From: Leucobacter aridicollis
GTDB taxonomy: Bacteria; Actinomycetota; Actinomycetes; Actinomycetales; Microbacteriaceae
NCBI RefSeq assembly: GCF_024399335.1
Contig: NZ_CP075339.1
Coordinates: forward strand, 2,914,001 to 2,978,000
Direction: 5' to 3'
Length of the DNA stretch: 64,000 nt
Below the pieces are notes generated by a model. It saw only the letters and a list, made by a program, of their open reading frames with translations. It was not told where the DNA came from and searched no databases. The position numbers were made by a program, and so were the translations under genes. Below are positions 35,948-44,441 of the stretch, piece after piece (within the stretch, counting starts at the first letter, position 1; the number at the start of each line of letters is the position of its first letter).

Positions 35948-37672
35948 ATGAACCAGACACCCCTTCCTCACGGCAGCGCCCCGGGCGGCGCACCCCAGAA
36001 CGCGCCGTTCGGCGCCGGCTTCTTCGCTTGGATCCGTGGCCTCGGCATCGGCCGGGGAGGCGACCGCTGGTTTGCCGGCGTCGCGGGCGGCATTGCGATG
36101 CGCGCCGGAATCGATCCGATCATCGTGCGCGGCATCTTCGTCGTACTCGCTGTGCTCGGCGGCCCAGGTATCGTGCTCTACCTCGCGGGCTGGCTATTGC
36201 TTCCAGATCAGGGCGGCAAGATCCACCTCGAGGAGGTATTCCGGGGGCGAGCAGGGACCGCGGCGGTCGTAGCAACTGTCGCGGTCGGCGTCTTCGTCGT
36301 CCTTCCGGTCTTCTTCAGGATCCTCGGCTTCACAACGATCGGCGGCTGGAACCTGTGGAACGCCTTCGGTCTGCCACACTGGCTTGTCACGACAATCTCG
36401 GTCCTCGTGTGGATCGGTGTCATCGCAGTCGCAGGGTTCTTGATCAGCAGGCTCTTCCTGGAACGCGGCCGCCGGGTGCGCGACGAATCACAGGCTCAAT
36501 CGCCGAACGGGCAGCAGTCATTTGGTGAGGGAGCCTCGTGGTCGGCCGCCCCGGGTCAGTCCTGGGCCACCCCGCCAACGACAGGGGGCGCGGCCGACGC
36601 GCAGGCTACCCACGCGTTCGCATCTCCTCCCAGTGCGGCATCAACTGACGCGCCGTTTGCGGGAGCGGCACCGCAGCAGGATCAGCCCCCGACGACGCAG
36701 CTCCCCCAGCCTGCACCAGATTGGACGCAGCGCATCGCGGACAGCGCCGAGCGCGCAAGCGAGAAGGCAACGAAGTGGAGCGAGGACGTCGGCCGTCAGG
36801 CGGATGAGTGGAGTGCACGCTACGCAGCACAGCACGATCTCATGAAACTTGGCGCCGCACACGTCGTCATCACTCTCGCCATCGCGTTGCTTGCAGCGGG
36901 CGGCGCGGCATACATCGCGTTCGACATGCAGTTGAACCAGAATCTGGTACTCACCGCAGCTCTGCTCGGGGCCACCGGAGTCCTCGCGGTCTCGCTCATC
37001 GTCGCTGGTATTCGGGGCCGCCACACCGGCTGGGTGGGCTTCCTCGCGGCCTGCGGCGTGATCGCGCTCCTGTTCACGTCAATCATTCCCGACGGCTCAC
37101 GCTTCCAGCCGTTTGGCACTGCGCTCGTGACGGCAGACGATCCAGGATCCGTGCTCATCGCTGGCACAACCGATGTCGACCTCACGACGCTCGACGACGT
37201 GAACGGTGCGAGCGACATGGAAGTGTGGCAGCTCGCTGGCCGCTCGGTAATCACGCTCCCCGAGGACGAGCCTGTACTCCTCACCATCCGACTGCTCGCG
37301 GGCTCGCTCGACGCGTCCGAGCTCAGCACAGGATCCTCATCGGCAGCCGGACCGTTCCTCTCTCGCACGATTGACACCCGTGTCGATCGCGATGACGACG
37401 CCGCACGGGTGACTGTCTACCTTCTCGCCGGTAGCGTGCGAGTGGAAGAAGCGCCAGCTTCAAACGAGAGCTTGAAACGCGCGGCCGACAGCGCGACGGC
37501 GAACCGCGCGGATCTGCGCGAGGAGCTGACCGACCTTCGCGAGGAAGAGAGCACTTTGCGCTCTGAACTTGATGAGCCGGGCCTCAGCGAGGTGCGCCAG
37601 GAGCGGCTCGAAAATACGCTTGACTTCACCCGCGACGAGATCGCAAAGCTAGAGAAGGAGCTCGCACGATGA
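35948..37672 (+). CDS. PspC-domain membrane protein with C-terminal coiled coil
   Basis: 574 residues. PspC domain at about 28-90 (GGDRWFAGVAGGIAMRAGIDPIIVRGIFVVLAVL, LYLAGWLLLPDQGG), two further hydrophobic helices, a Gln/Ala/Pro-rich linker, a second group of helices (about 295-390), a beta-rich region with DVDLTTLDDVNGASDMEVWQLAGRSVITLPED resembling cell-wall-active toastrack domains, and a charged C-terminal coiled coil (LREELTDLREEESTLRSELDE). Divergent from the PspC kinase with a 114-bp promoter gap and overlapping the next gene (ATGA). Probably an envelope-stress sensor or effector. Confidence 0.88.
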   Translation: MNQTPLPHGSAPGGAPQNAPFGAGFFAWIRGLGIGRGGDRWFAGVAGGIAMRAGIDPIIVRGIFVVLAVLGGPGIVLYLAGWLLLPDQGGKIHLEEVFRGRAGTAAVVATVAVGVFVVLPVFFRILGFTTIGGWNLWNAFGLPHWLVTTISVLVWIGVIAVAGFLISRLFLERGRRVRDESQAQSPNGQQSFGEGASWSAAPGQSWATPPTTGGAADAQATHAFASPPSAASTDAPFAGAAPQQDQPPTTQLPQPAPDWTQRIADSAERASEKATKWSEDVGRQADEWSARYAAQHDLMKLGAAHVVITLAIALLAAGGAAYIAFDMQLNQNLVLTAALLGATGVLAVSLIVAGIRGRHTGWVGFLAACGVIALLFTSIIPDGSRFQPFGTALVTADDPGSVLIAGTTDVDLTTLDDVNGASDMEVWQLAGRSVITLPEDEPVLLTIRLLAGSLDASELSTGSSSAAGPFLSRTIDTRVDRDDDAARVTVYLLAGSVRVEEAPASNESLKRAADSATANRADLREELTDLREEESTLRSELDEPGLSEVRQERLENTLDFTRDEIAKLEKELAR

Positions 37673-38172
37673 GCACCGAGACGACCCCAGTACCCGAGCC
37701 GGCGCCGGGCGACGCAGAACAGACAGGTACCCCGGGTCTCGCGGCTGAGCAGCCTGGCGGCACGGCTCCGGCCGCGCAACTCGCGGACGACTCAGCGCCA
37801 GCCACTGAGCTCCCACCGATTCCTCCGGTGCCGCCAGTTCCGCCAGTCCCGCCCGTATCGACGACAGGTCAGTTCACGCCTGGCGCCGGGTACGCCCACA
37901 CGTATCCTTCGGGCCAGCCCACACCGCCTCAGGTCCACACGACAGCGGCCCCAGCCCCCGTCCAGACGGCCGCGCGCAAGCCGAGACCGCGAACAAGCCC
38001 GATCGTCTGGGGCGCACTCATCCTTGTGTTCTGCGCCTACGTCGCGGTGCGCGCGGCTGGAGGGTCGATCGACGTGACCACGTGGCTCATCACCACGATT
38101 CTTGGGCTCGGGACACTGCTCCTCGTCGTCGGCGTAGCTGTGCTCGTGCGCACGTCGCGCGACAAGAACTAG
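37669..38172 (+). CDS. Proline-rich small membrane protein, PspC-operon partner
   Basis: 167 residues. The first ~100 residues are Pro/Ala/Thr-rich and disordered, including the repeat PPVPPVPPVPPVS, and are followed by a basic segment (ARKPRPRTSP) and two membrane helices (IVWGALILVFCAYVAVRA; WLITTILGLGTLLLVVGVAVLV). ATG overlaps the PspC protein stop, so they form one operon. No family recognised. The stop TAG (38170-38172) lies inside the CTAG that borders a MITE-like insertion, so the natural 3' flank has been displaced but the reading frame is unchanged. Confidence 0.85.
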   Translation: MSTETTPVPEPAPGDAEQTGTPGLAAEQPGGTAPAAQLADDSAPATELPPIPPVPPVPPVPPVSTTGQFTPGAGYAHTYPSGQPTPPQVHTTAAPAPVQTAARKPRPRTSPIVWGALILVFCAYVAVRAAGGSIDVTTWLITTILGLGTLLLVVGVAVLVRTSRDKN

Positions 38173-38243
38173 GGTATGTCTCGTAGATGAGGTCTGCCCC
38201 AAGCGGGGCGCGACGGCAAGCTCAATTGCGAGACATGCCCTAG
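38169..38243. mobile_element. MITE-like element, ~67 bp, flanked by CTAG
   Basis: CTAG (38169-38172), then GGGTATGTCTCG (38173-38184) inverted as CGAGACATGCCC (38229-38240), then CTAG (38240-38243, sharing a base at the junction depending on where the ends are drawn). The interior contains GCCCC-AAGC-GGGGC. The 12-15-bp terminal inverted repeats, tiny size and CTAG border fit a non-autonomous relative of IS5-subgroup elements, whose target duplications are CTAG-like. It sits exactly at the stop codon of the preceding gene. Confidence 0.6.
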
Positions 38244-38435
38244 GCGCCGGCTGGCGACCTTGCGTGTCGTGGCTTGGGCCCCCTTCGGCCCGGCGAGGGC
38301 ACCGCACCAGGCTCGAGACCGCCTACGACCACCGAGACCGCGCACCCTGCCACGACAGGGGATGCGGTCTCGGAGGCGAGATGCGGCCTCGGCCGGCGCC
38401 GGCGCCAACTCACTGGCCGGAGCCGGCGCAAAGGG
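38244..38435. other. GC-rich structured stretch between MITE-like element and IS remnant
   Basis: 192 bp bounded by CTAG on both sides (38240-38243 and 38436-38439), with GCGCCGGCT at 38244-38252 inverted at 38421-38429. It also contains a strong hairpin: CCGAGACCGC (38332-38341) with GCGGTCTCGG (38364-38373), and CCCTG/CAGGG inside. No gene seen. Confidence 0.5.
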
Positions 38436-38439
38436 CTAG

Positions 38440-39068
38440 GGCGCGTCTGTTCCCGCGGTTCAGGGATCACAGCCTCGATGCCACGCTTACGCAGGTGTGA
38501 ACGATTCACTTGCGACGAGTACGCCTGATCGCCAAGCACCGCGTCGGGACGGCACCGGCGCCCGACCCGCAAATGCTCCAGCAACGGAATGAGTATCGGT
38601 GTATCGCCATCCTGCCCCGCCGAGCAGATCGTCACACGCGGCAGGCCTCTCTCAACAACCAGCTGATGCGTCTTCGTCGACAAGCCACCCCGGGAGCGGC
38701 CGATCGCGTGATCAGCTGGCTCGGTCAGAAGATTCTTGTAATTCGACGAAGCCCCTGTTGAGGCGCGTAATATTCGTCGCGTGTTGGTGCGCCCCGGCGA
38801 TCGTGGAGTCCACGGAGATATCCCAGTCGATCAAACCGGCCCGGTCAGCATGCCCGAGCAGGCGGGCCTGTACTCGATCCCAGACGCCGTCATCGGCCAT
38901 GCGCTTGTGCCACTGCCACACCGTCTGGTGCGGCCCGAACACTTCGGGGAGGTCACGCCACGCGATCCCGCACCGATACCGGCAGATGATTGCCTCGATC
39001 ATCGTGCGGGCATCAGCGAACGGGCGCCCTTTCTTCCCGGTCAGGCCGGGCATCAGGTCTGCAATCAA
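38440..39068 (-). pseudogene. IS5-family (IS427-like) transposase, frameshifted and 3'-truncated
   Basis: Frame 1 (to 38712) has the typical opening ALIADLMPGLTGKKGRPFADARTMIEAIICRYRCGIAWRDLPEVFGPHQTVWQW and the catalytic DDE start DISVDSTIAGAHQHAT. It ends at a stop after ELQESSDRAS. Homology resumes one base over as ADHAIGRSRGGLSTKTHQLVVERGLP and DAVLGDQAYSS, then ends at EAVIPEPREQTR. Members of this group may use programmed frameshifting, but the missing C-terminus, which holds the last catalytic Glu region, makes it inactive. Confidence 0.85.
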
Positions 39069-39153
39069 TGCCCATTGACCGTCTGAGACGAGCTGGAAAC
39101 GTGACCCGGTTCCAGGTTCCCAGCCCTACCCAGAAACACTAAACCGACACACC
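38440..39153 (-). mobile_element. Truncated IS5-family insertion sequence
   Basis: About 714 bp. The right (transposase-start) end is near 39153, reading outward-in as GGGTGTGTCGGTTTAGTG and flanked by CTAG (39154-39157). The transposase is broken (see separate entry). No matching left terminal repeat is found: homology stops at the CTAG at 38436-38439, so the element has lost its distal end. Confidence 0.8.
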
Positions 39154-39175
39154 CTAGCCCCGTCGTGCTGGCTCG

Positions 39176-40684
39176 CTAGCGCTCGACCTTCGCAATCGGC
39201 CGGGTCTGCGCGGCGAGCCAGTGCAGCGGAATATCAATCGCCACGCGGGTTCCGCCAGCAACGTCTGCGCCCCACTGGATCGTCCCGCCGAGCTCACCCT
39301 CGATGAGGGTACGCACGATCTGCGTGCCGAGCCCGTCGCCCACGGTGCCGCCTGGTAGCCCCGTTCCTGTGTCAATGACCTCAACGGCCAGCCGCTCCGG
39401 CGTACGGTCGGCCCGAATGAACACTTCGCCCTCGCGCCCGGCGAGCCCGTGCTCGACAGCGTTCGTGACGATCTCGGTGAGCGCGAGCGCGAGCGGTGTG
39501 GCGTACTCTGACGGCAGCTCGCCGAACTCGCCTTCCTTCCGCGGATGAACCGTGGTCCCGTGCAGGCTTGCAACCTCGGCTGCGAGCCCGAGCACTCGCT
39601 CAAACACGACGTCGAAGTCGACGATCTGCGCGAGCCCCGTCGACAGGGTGTCGTGCACCACTGCGATCGCGGCGACGCGGCGCATCGCCTGGCCGAGTAC
39701 CTGCTTTGCTTCTTCACTCCGGGCCCTCCGGGCCTGCACACGGAGTAGTGAAGCGACAGTCTGGAGGTTGTTCTTCACCCGGTGGTGGATCTCGCGAATT
39801 GTCGCATCCTTGGTGATGAGCTCCTGGGCTTGCTGCCTGAGCTCGCTCACGTCGCGGGTGAGCACGACCCCACCGATCCGCTCGCCATCGCGGAACACGG
39901 GAATTGATCGCATCGCAACCGACAGCCCTCGGGCGAAGATCTCCGTTCGCTTGGCGACCTTGCCCTGGCTGATGAGCGGTAGCGACTCGTTCGTATCGAA
40001 CTGCCCCTTCAGCACCTCAGAGAGCACCTCTGAGAAGTTCTGATCTTCGATCTCATCGCGGTAGCCGAGCATCGTGAAGGTTGTCTGCGTATTCGGGCTC
40101 ACAAACGTCGCAATGCCCTCAAGATTCACCCGAACGAGCCCATCAGTTGCACGCGGAGCGCCCTGCTGTCCGCCGACTCCACCGGGGTTGGGAAACGCGC
40201 CGGTCTGAATCATTCCGAGGAGGTCGTTCGCAACCTCCCTAAAGGCGGCCGCGATACGTGACGCATGCTGCGTGTCGTGGGCGCTCGTGTGCACCGTCGC
40301 GACGGCGAACGGGCCGAAGACCTTGCCCTGGCTGTCGCGGCGGCTGATCGAGTACGCCGTCAGCTTCATCGGGTTCTCTTCGTACCACGCGGGAGAAGTC
40401 GAAGCAGCCGGCTTGCCGGTCTCGAGCGCCTGCTCGACGACCTCACGCCACTCGGGCCGAAGGAAATCACCGATCACGTCGCGGTAGAACAGCGTGATGT
40501 ACCCGGCAGGTCGGCTGTGCGCGACGGCCAAGTAGTCGCCGTTCTCAGACGGGACCCACAGCACAATATCGCTGAGCGCGACGTCGGCGAGCAGTGGAAG
40601 GTCGAGCGCGAGCAGCTCAAGCCACTCGAGTTCCTCTTCCGTGAGATCCGAGTACTTTGTTGCAAGGTTTCGAAGGGTCGCCAC
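39176..40684 (-). CDS. pdtaS: PdtaS-like sensor histidine kinase
   Basis: 502 residues, cytoplasmic, GTG start at 40684. An N-terminal GAF-type domain (about 1-160) is followed by a PAS domain (about 183-285, VNLEGIATFVSPNTQTTFTMLGY). The HisKA_2 dimerisation box is IREIHHRVKNNLQTVASLLRVQARR with His at 300/301, and the HATPase has ALTEIVTNAVEHGL and GGTVGDGLGTQIV. This matches mycobacterial PdtaS (Rv3220c), which phosphorylates the ANTAR regulator PdtaR; no PdtaR gene is in this window. The IS remnant lies just beyond its stop and does not damage it. Confidence 0.93.
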   Translation of the reverse strand: MATLRNLATKYSDLTEEELEWLELLALDLPLLADVALSDIVLWVPSENGDYLAVAHSRPAGYITLFYRDVIGDFLRPEWREVVEQALETGKPAASTSPAWYEENPMKLTAYSISRRDSQGKVFGPFAVATVHTSAHDTQHASRIAAAFREVANDLLGMIQTGAFPNPGGVGGQQGAPRATDGLVRVNLEGIATFVSPNTQTTFTMLGYRDEIEDQNFSEVLSEVLKGQFDTNESLPLISQGKVAKRTEIFARGLSVAMRSIPVFRDGERIGGVVLTRDVSELRQQAQELITKDATIREIHHRVKNNLQTVASLLRVQARRARSEEAKQVLGQAMRRVAAIAVVHDTLSTGLAQIVDFDVVFERVLGLAAEVASLHGTTVHPRKEGEFGELPSEYATPLALALTEIVTNAVEHGLAGREGEVFIRADRTPERLAVEVIDTGTGLPGGTVGDGLGTQIVRTLIEGELGGTIQWGADVAGGTRVAIDIPLHWLAAQTRPIAKVER

Positions 40685-40890
40685 GGTCTAAGCCTAGGGC
40701 ACGCGACACAGTTTTCCCCGCTGCTCGCAACTCGCTTTCGCAGTCACCAGGCACGCAATTGCCAGGAAGCAAAGCACCACATCGAAGCACGCACTTGACC
40801 CGTTCGTACGCACCGCCCGTACCGTAAGGTTCACAGTTCAGCCGCCGAGGGGACAGCGGGTCATTTCGCCCGAGCCAGGGAGTCCCTTTC

Positions 40891-41358
40891 ATGAGCATGC
40901 CGCTTTCCAGCGAACCACTCGAGCACGGCGATGGAGAAGCGCCCCCGCGACCGCTCCGTGCACTTGATGTAGACCCACCAAGGGCGGCCGCATTGCCTGA
41001 TCCGCCGCAGATCGGCGTGCTTGCCCAGCTTGAGGCGCGAGTGATCGGCGCGATCGCAGTCTTCGCATTCGAGGCAGTCGAGGGAACACGCCAGGTCGCC
41101 CAGCTCGGCAAGTGGGTCACGACACGGGTCGCCGATGAACTGGATGAGGTGCGGCGCCTCAACGTTGAACGCAGGTCGCTTTATCACGATACCCGTCGCA
41201 TCGTGCCAGTCGTCGGGCGCGTCCGCGCTACGAGCCCGACGGCCTGGGTGACGGAGGCGGCAGTGGTCCTCCTCACCCCCAGCAGATCCCGAGCCGTCGC
41301 CATGCGCTTCGAGGCGATTCGAGGGCGGTGGCAAGCGACCTCGATAACGGTGCTCTAA
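40891..41358 (+). CDS. Rv3235-family protein
   Basis: 155 residues: a Pro/Ala-rich N-terminus, then VLAQLEARVIGAIAVFAFEAVEGTRQVAQLGKWVTTRVADELDEVR and the conserved ending PVVGRVRATSPTAWVTEAAVVLLTPSRSRAVAMRFEAIRGRWQATSITVL, the pattern of actinobacterial Rv3235-like proteins of unknown function. ATG 40891 follows AGGGAG. In many actinobacteria the gene sits near secA; here it stands alone between pdtaS and a VIT-family gene. The opposite-strand frame over it is rejected. A possible promoter, TTGACC (40795-40800) with TACCGT (40820-40825), lies upstream. Confidence 0.85.
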   Translation: MSMPLSSEPLEHGDGEAPPRPLRALDVDPPRAAALPDPPQIGVLAQLEARVIGAIAVFAFEAVEGTRQVAQLGKWVTTRVADELDEVRRLNVERRSLYHDTRRIVPVVGRVRATSPTAWVTEAAVVLLTPSRSRAVAMRFEAIRGRWQATSITVL

Positions 41359-41521
41359 GAAAGCGTCGCACCGCGAGCGAAAGTTCGTTCAGCCGAACTC
41401 AAAATCGCAGGTTTACCGAGGTCGCAAACGGACTATTCCCTCAGGCAAAATCCCTGTTAACGTTGCACTTTGCGCCGCAGGCCAGCGCTATGCGGCAGTC
41501 GTTTTACTCAGAGAGCTCATC

Positions 41522-42253
41522 GTGAACCTTCCCACCGAATCGGATGACATTTCCCGCCCACACGACTACGACCATCGCCATGCCGATGTCTCATCGGGCT
41601 GGCTCCGCGCGACGGTGTTCGGCGCCATGGACGGCCTCGTCTCGAACATTGGTCTCATCGCCGGCATCGCCGCGGCTGGCGCGTCAAACACGATCGTCGC
41701 AATTACAGGAATCTCGGGCCTCATCGCTGGTGCGATCTCCATGGCCCTCGGCGAGTACACCTCGGTTCGCACCGCCAACGAGCAGCTCGACGCCGAGGTC
41801 GTCACCGAGCGCGAAGCGCACACCCGCAACCCGATCGGCGAGCAGGCTGAGCTCACGGTGCTGTTCTCGAATCTCGGGATGGAGCGAGAGACAGCAGAGA
41901 TCGCGGCGTCGCAGGTGCACGCGAACAGCGAGAGCGCTGTGCGCGTGCACCTGGCCCACGAGCTCGGCCTCAGCCTCGATGACCGCCCATCCCCGTGGGT
42001 CGCGGCGTTCTCATCGCTACTCTCGTTCGGCATCGGCGCATTCATTCCGATCATCCCGTTTGTCTTCGGATTTGGAAATCTGTGGCTCGGCCTCGCATTC
42101 GGTGGCGCCGGCCTCCTGCTCGCTGGTGGTCTCGCCGCAACGACAACGAAGCGCAACTGGCTTGCAGGCGCCAGCCGCCAGCTCCTCTTCGGAGGCATCG
42201 CTGTCGCGGCGACCTACACGATCGGAAAGCTGCTGGGAGTCTCGGGTATCTAA
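41522..42253 (+). CDS. VIT1/CCC1-family transporter-like membrane protein
   Basis: 243 residues. The N-terminus contains GWLRATVFGAMDGLVSNIGLIAGIAAAG, the family hallmark, then SGLIAGAISMALGEYTSVRTANEQ; the Met/Glu/Tyr pattern (ALGEYTS) contributes to the metal pore in plant VIT1. A hydrophilic helical domain and three more membrane segments follow, giving five. Family members move Fe(II) or Mn(II), usually out of the cytoplasm. GTG start at 41522. Whether the DtxR-type regulator at 10785-11474 controls it cannot be judged; no clear iron box was seen. Confidence 0.9.
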   Translation: MNLPTESDDISRPHDYDHRHADVSSGWLRATVFGAMDGLVSNIGLIAGIAAAGASNTIVAITGISGLIAGAISMALGEYTSVRTANEQLDAEVVTEREAHTRNPIGEQAELTVLFSNLGMERETAEIAASQVHANSESAVRVHLAHELGLSLDDRPSPWVAAFSSLLSFGIGAFIPIIPFVFGFGNLWLGLAFGGAGLLLAGGLAATTTKRNWLAGASRQLLFGGIAVAATYTIGKLLGVSGI

Positions 42254-42283
42254 CCCTCAGCGGGGCCTCGCGGGCGTAGGCTA

Positions 42284-42628
42284 GTGCTCGTGCCCGATCC
42301 TGATTTCACCGAAGCGGTGCTTGCGATTGTCGAGCGGATCCCCGCTGGCAGAGTGATGACGTACGGTGATGTAGGGATCGCGGTTGGCTCTGAGGCCCCG
42401 CGCGCCGTAGGCCGCGTGATGGCCCTGTACGGCCACTCGGTGAGCTGGTGGCGAGTCGTTTCCGCGAGCGGCATGCCGCCCCAAGGGCACGAACGGCTCG
42501 CACTTCCGCACTATCGCGAGGAGGGCACGCCACTCAGGCGGGTCGAGTCACCCGACGAGTACCGCATCGCGCTCTCGGCAGCGCGGCTGCCCTATTCCCA
42601 TGAAATCTATGCAGAGGTAGTGCTGTGA
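42284..42628 (+). CDS. MGMT-family alkyltransferase-like protein (ATL)
   Basis: 114 residues. It has the DNA-binding half of O6-alkylguanine transferases (VERIPAGRVMTYGDVG, GSEAPRAVGRVM). At the position of the alkyl-acceptor PCHRV motif it reads SWWRVVSASG, so the reactive Cys is replaced by Trp, as in ATL proteins. ATLs bind alkylated bases and flag them for nucleotide-excision repair. GTG 42284 used; GTG 42290 also possible. The last base triplet overlaps the next gene (GTGA), suggesting co-translation with a ligand-binding protein. Confidence 0.88.
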   Translation: MLVPDPDFTEAVLAIVERIPAGRVMTYGDVGIAVGSEAPRAVGRVMALYGHSVSWWRVVSASGMPPQGHERLALPHYREEGTPLRRVESPDEYRIALSAARLPYSHEIYAEVVL

Positions 42629-43443
42629 CCGATACTCCCGAACCCACCGCCGCAGCCGAGATCCAACTTGGCTTCACGCGCGGGGTCGCCCCCAGCAAGT
42701 GGGTCAGGCGCTGGAACGCGATCTCGCCGGAGCAGCCGCTCAGCATTGTGCCGTTTCCGAAGCCATACGGCAGGCCCGAACATGCCGCCGACTTCGACAT
42801 GATCCTCGAACGAACCGCGCCGGGCGGGACTCCGGTCGGGGCCGACGACGGCGCAGCACGCACCCACCATGCGCTCCGGCTGTACGACGAAGCCGTTGCG
42901 CTCGTGCTCCCAAAGGGACACGATTTCACGGGCAGGGAGTCAGTATCGATCGCTGATCTTGCCGAGGTGAGACTCCTCGACCACCCCGACCACGCGCCCG
43001 ACTGGCCCGCCGCCGAGGCGTGGGAGGACCCAGCGTGGATGCCTGTCGACGTGCACGCCGCGCTCGACATCGTCGCGACTGGGCTGGGTGGCATCCTCAT
43101 GCCTGCGCCGCTCGCCAGGCACATTGTCGATAAGCACGCCCACCTGACCGTGAGGCTTGAGGAGCCGATCGTCGGTGGTTCGATCTGGGCGAGCTGGCCT
43201 GTCGAGCGAGACGCCCCCGATATGCAGCACCTCGCCGGGGTCATGCGCGGCCGCACTGCGCGGTCCTCGCGCGGCGCGCAGGCCGACGCGCAGACGGCTC
43301 CGAAGGAGCCCAAGCGCAGGCAACAGCCGAAAGCGAAGGCGAAACCCAAGCTCAAACCGAACTCTCGTGGCGCTCAACTGCAGGCGGCCGCCGAGAAGCG
43401 TGAGCGTGAGAAGGCCGAGCGCCGGCGGGCGAAGCGCAAGTAG
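42625..43443 (+). CDS. LysR-type substrate-binding-domain protein without HTH, basic tail
   Basis: 272 residues. The body (about 10-205) resembles the effector-binding domain of LysR regulators (EIQLGFTRGVAPSKWVRRWN, ALRLYDEAVALVLPKGHDF, VATGLGGILMPAPLARHI), but no DNA-binding helix-turn-helix precedes it. The last ~65 residues are an Arg/Lys/Ala-rich disordered tail (KRRQQPKAKAKPKLKPNSRGAQ, KREREKAERRRAKRK) that could bind nucleic acid. GTG start overlaps the ATL stop. Actinobacterial homologues of this type are known but uncharacterised to my knowledge. Confidence 0.82.
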   Translation: MTDTPEPTAAAEIQLGFTRGVAPSKWVRRWNAISPEQPLSIVPFPKPYGRPEHAADFDMILERTAPGGTPVGADDGAARTHHALRLYDEAVALVLPKGHDFTGRESVSIADLAEVRLLDHPDHAPDWPAAEAWEDPAWMPVDVHAALDIVATGLGGILMPAPLARHIVDKHAHLTVRLEEPIVGGSIWASWPVERDAPDMQHLAGVMRGRTARSSRGAQADAQTAPKEPKRRQQPKAKAKPKLKPNSRGAQLQAAAEKREREKAERRRAKRK

Positions 43444-43503
43444 CGACGCCAGAAGCGGTGAGCTCCGCCGCACGATCGAACCCCCGTGAGAACGCTGCTG
43501 CGT

Positions 43504-44412
43504 TCAGCTGAGGCGCCTGCGCGCGGGCAGAGCGAACAGCACCAGGCTCGCACCGATGAGCACGACGCCCGCAATACCTCCTGCGGCGAGACGCTCACCG
43601 ACGATCACCGCGGCGAACCCTGCCGCAATCACAGGCTCCGACAGGGTCAGCACTGTCGCCGAGGTCGCATCGATGTGTCTGAGCGCGAGTCCGAACAGCA
43701 CATAGCCGAGAAACATCGGCACGAGCGCCATGTACGTGCCGACCCCAAACGCTTGCCACGAGCTCACAAGTGGGCCTCCCGTTGCGAAGAGCACAGGCAT
43801 GAGCAGCACCCCGCCGAATCCGAACACCGCACCCATCGCGACGCGGGAGTCGACGCCGGGCCCGATCAGCCTATGAGCAGCCCATGCGTAGCCGGCGTAG
43901 CTCACGCCAGCGACTAGGCCGAGTCCGACGCCGAGACCTACCTGACCCGTGCCACCCGAATTCCCGTGACCGCCAAACACGCTGAGAACGGCCATACCCG
44001 CAAGGCCGAGCACTGCGGCCACGAGCCAGCGGCGCGATGGCCGCTTCCGATCAGTCGCCCAGTCGAGCAGCGCAGCAAACACTGGCGCGGAGCCAAGCGA
44101 GACGACAGTGCCAATCGTCACCCCGGCGGTGTGCATGCTGCTGTAGAACGCGAGTGGGTACGCGAAAACACCGAGCCCGCCAAAGAGTACGAGCGGCCAT
44201 CGCGCTCGCAACTGTGGGAGCGCACGCACAAGGCCGCGCCCGGCGACCACCGCCTGCAGCAACCCGCCGACGCCGAGCGCAACGGCGCCGATCGCCAGCG
44301 GTCCAACCTCGGGCGCGAACGTCGCCGCCGTGCCCGTTGTTCCCCAGAGAACCGACGCCGCGAGGACAAGCACCACCCCGAGCCCGGGGCGGGTGTGAGT
44401 GGAATTGCGCAT
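43504..44412 (-). CDS. EamA/DMT-family transporter
   Basis: 302 residues, ten hydrophobic segments forming two EamA repeats (first starting VVLVLAASVLWGTTGTAATFAPE, second GLGVGLGLVAGVSYAGYAWAAHRL). Drug/metabolite transporter superfamily members export amino acids, nucleosides or metabolites. Divergent from a TetR gene with a palindromic operator in the 68-bp gap, so probably an inducible exporter. The TATGCT box (44419-44424, minus) would give a nearly leaderless mRNA. Confidence 0.9.
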   Translation of the reverse strand: MRNSTHTRPGLGVVLVLAASVLWGTTGTAATFAPEVGPLAIGAVALGVGGLLQAVVAGRGLVRALPQLRARWPLVLFGGLGVFAYPLAFYSSMHTAGVTIGTVVSLGSAPVFAALLDWATDRKRPSRRWLVAAVLGLAGMAVLSVFGGHGNSGGTGQVGLGVGLGLVAGVSYAGYAWAAHRLIGPGVDSRVAMGAVFGFGGVLLMPVLFATGGPLVSSWQAFGVGTYMALVPMFLGYVLFGLALRHIDATSATVLTLSEPVIAAGFAAVIVGERLAAGGIAGVVLIGASLVLFALPARRRLS

Positions 44413-44425
44413 TCGTCAAGCATAG

Positions 44426-44441
44426 TAGACAGATCGGTCTA
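44426..44441. promoter_or_regulatory. Predicted operator between EamA and TetR genes
   Basis: TAGACAGATCGGTCTA, a 16-bp near-palindrome with TAGAC/GTCTA half sites. On the plus strand TAGACA (44426-44431) and TACACT (44448-44453), 16 bp apart, look like the TetR gene promoter, so binding would block it. Confidence 0.6.

Noticed and set aside
40861..41334. Minus-strand frame with several Cys residues, considered as WhiB-like
   Set aside because: The cysteine pattern does not match WhiB, and the plus strand encodes a recognisable Rv3235-family protein.
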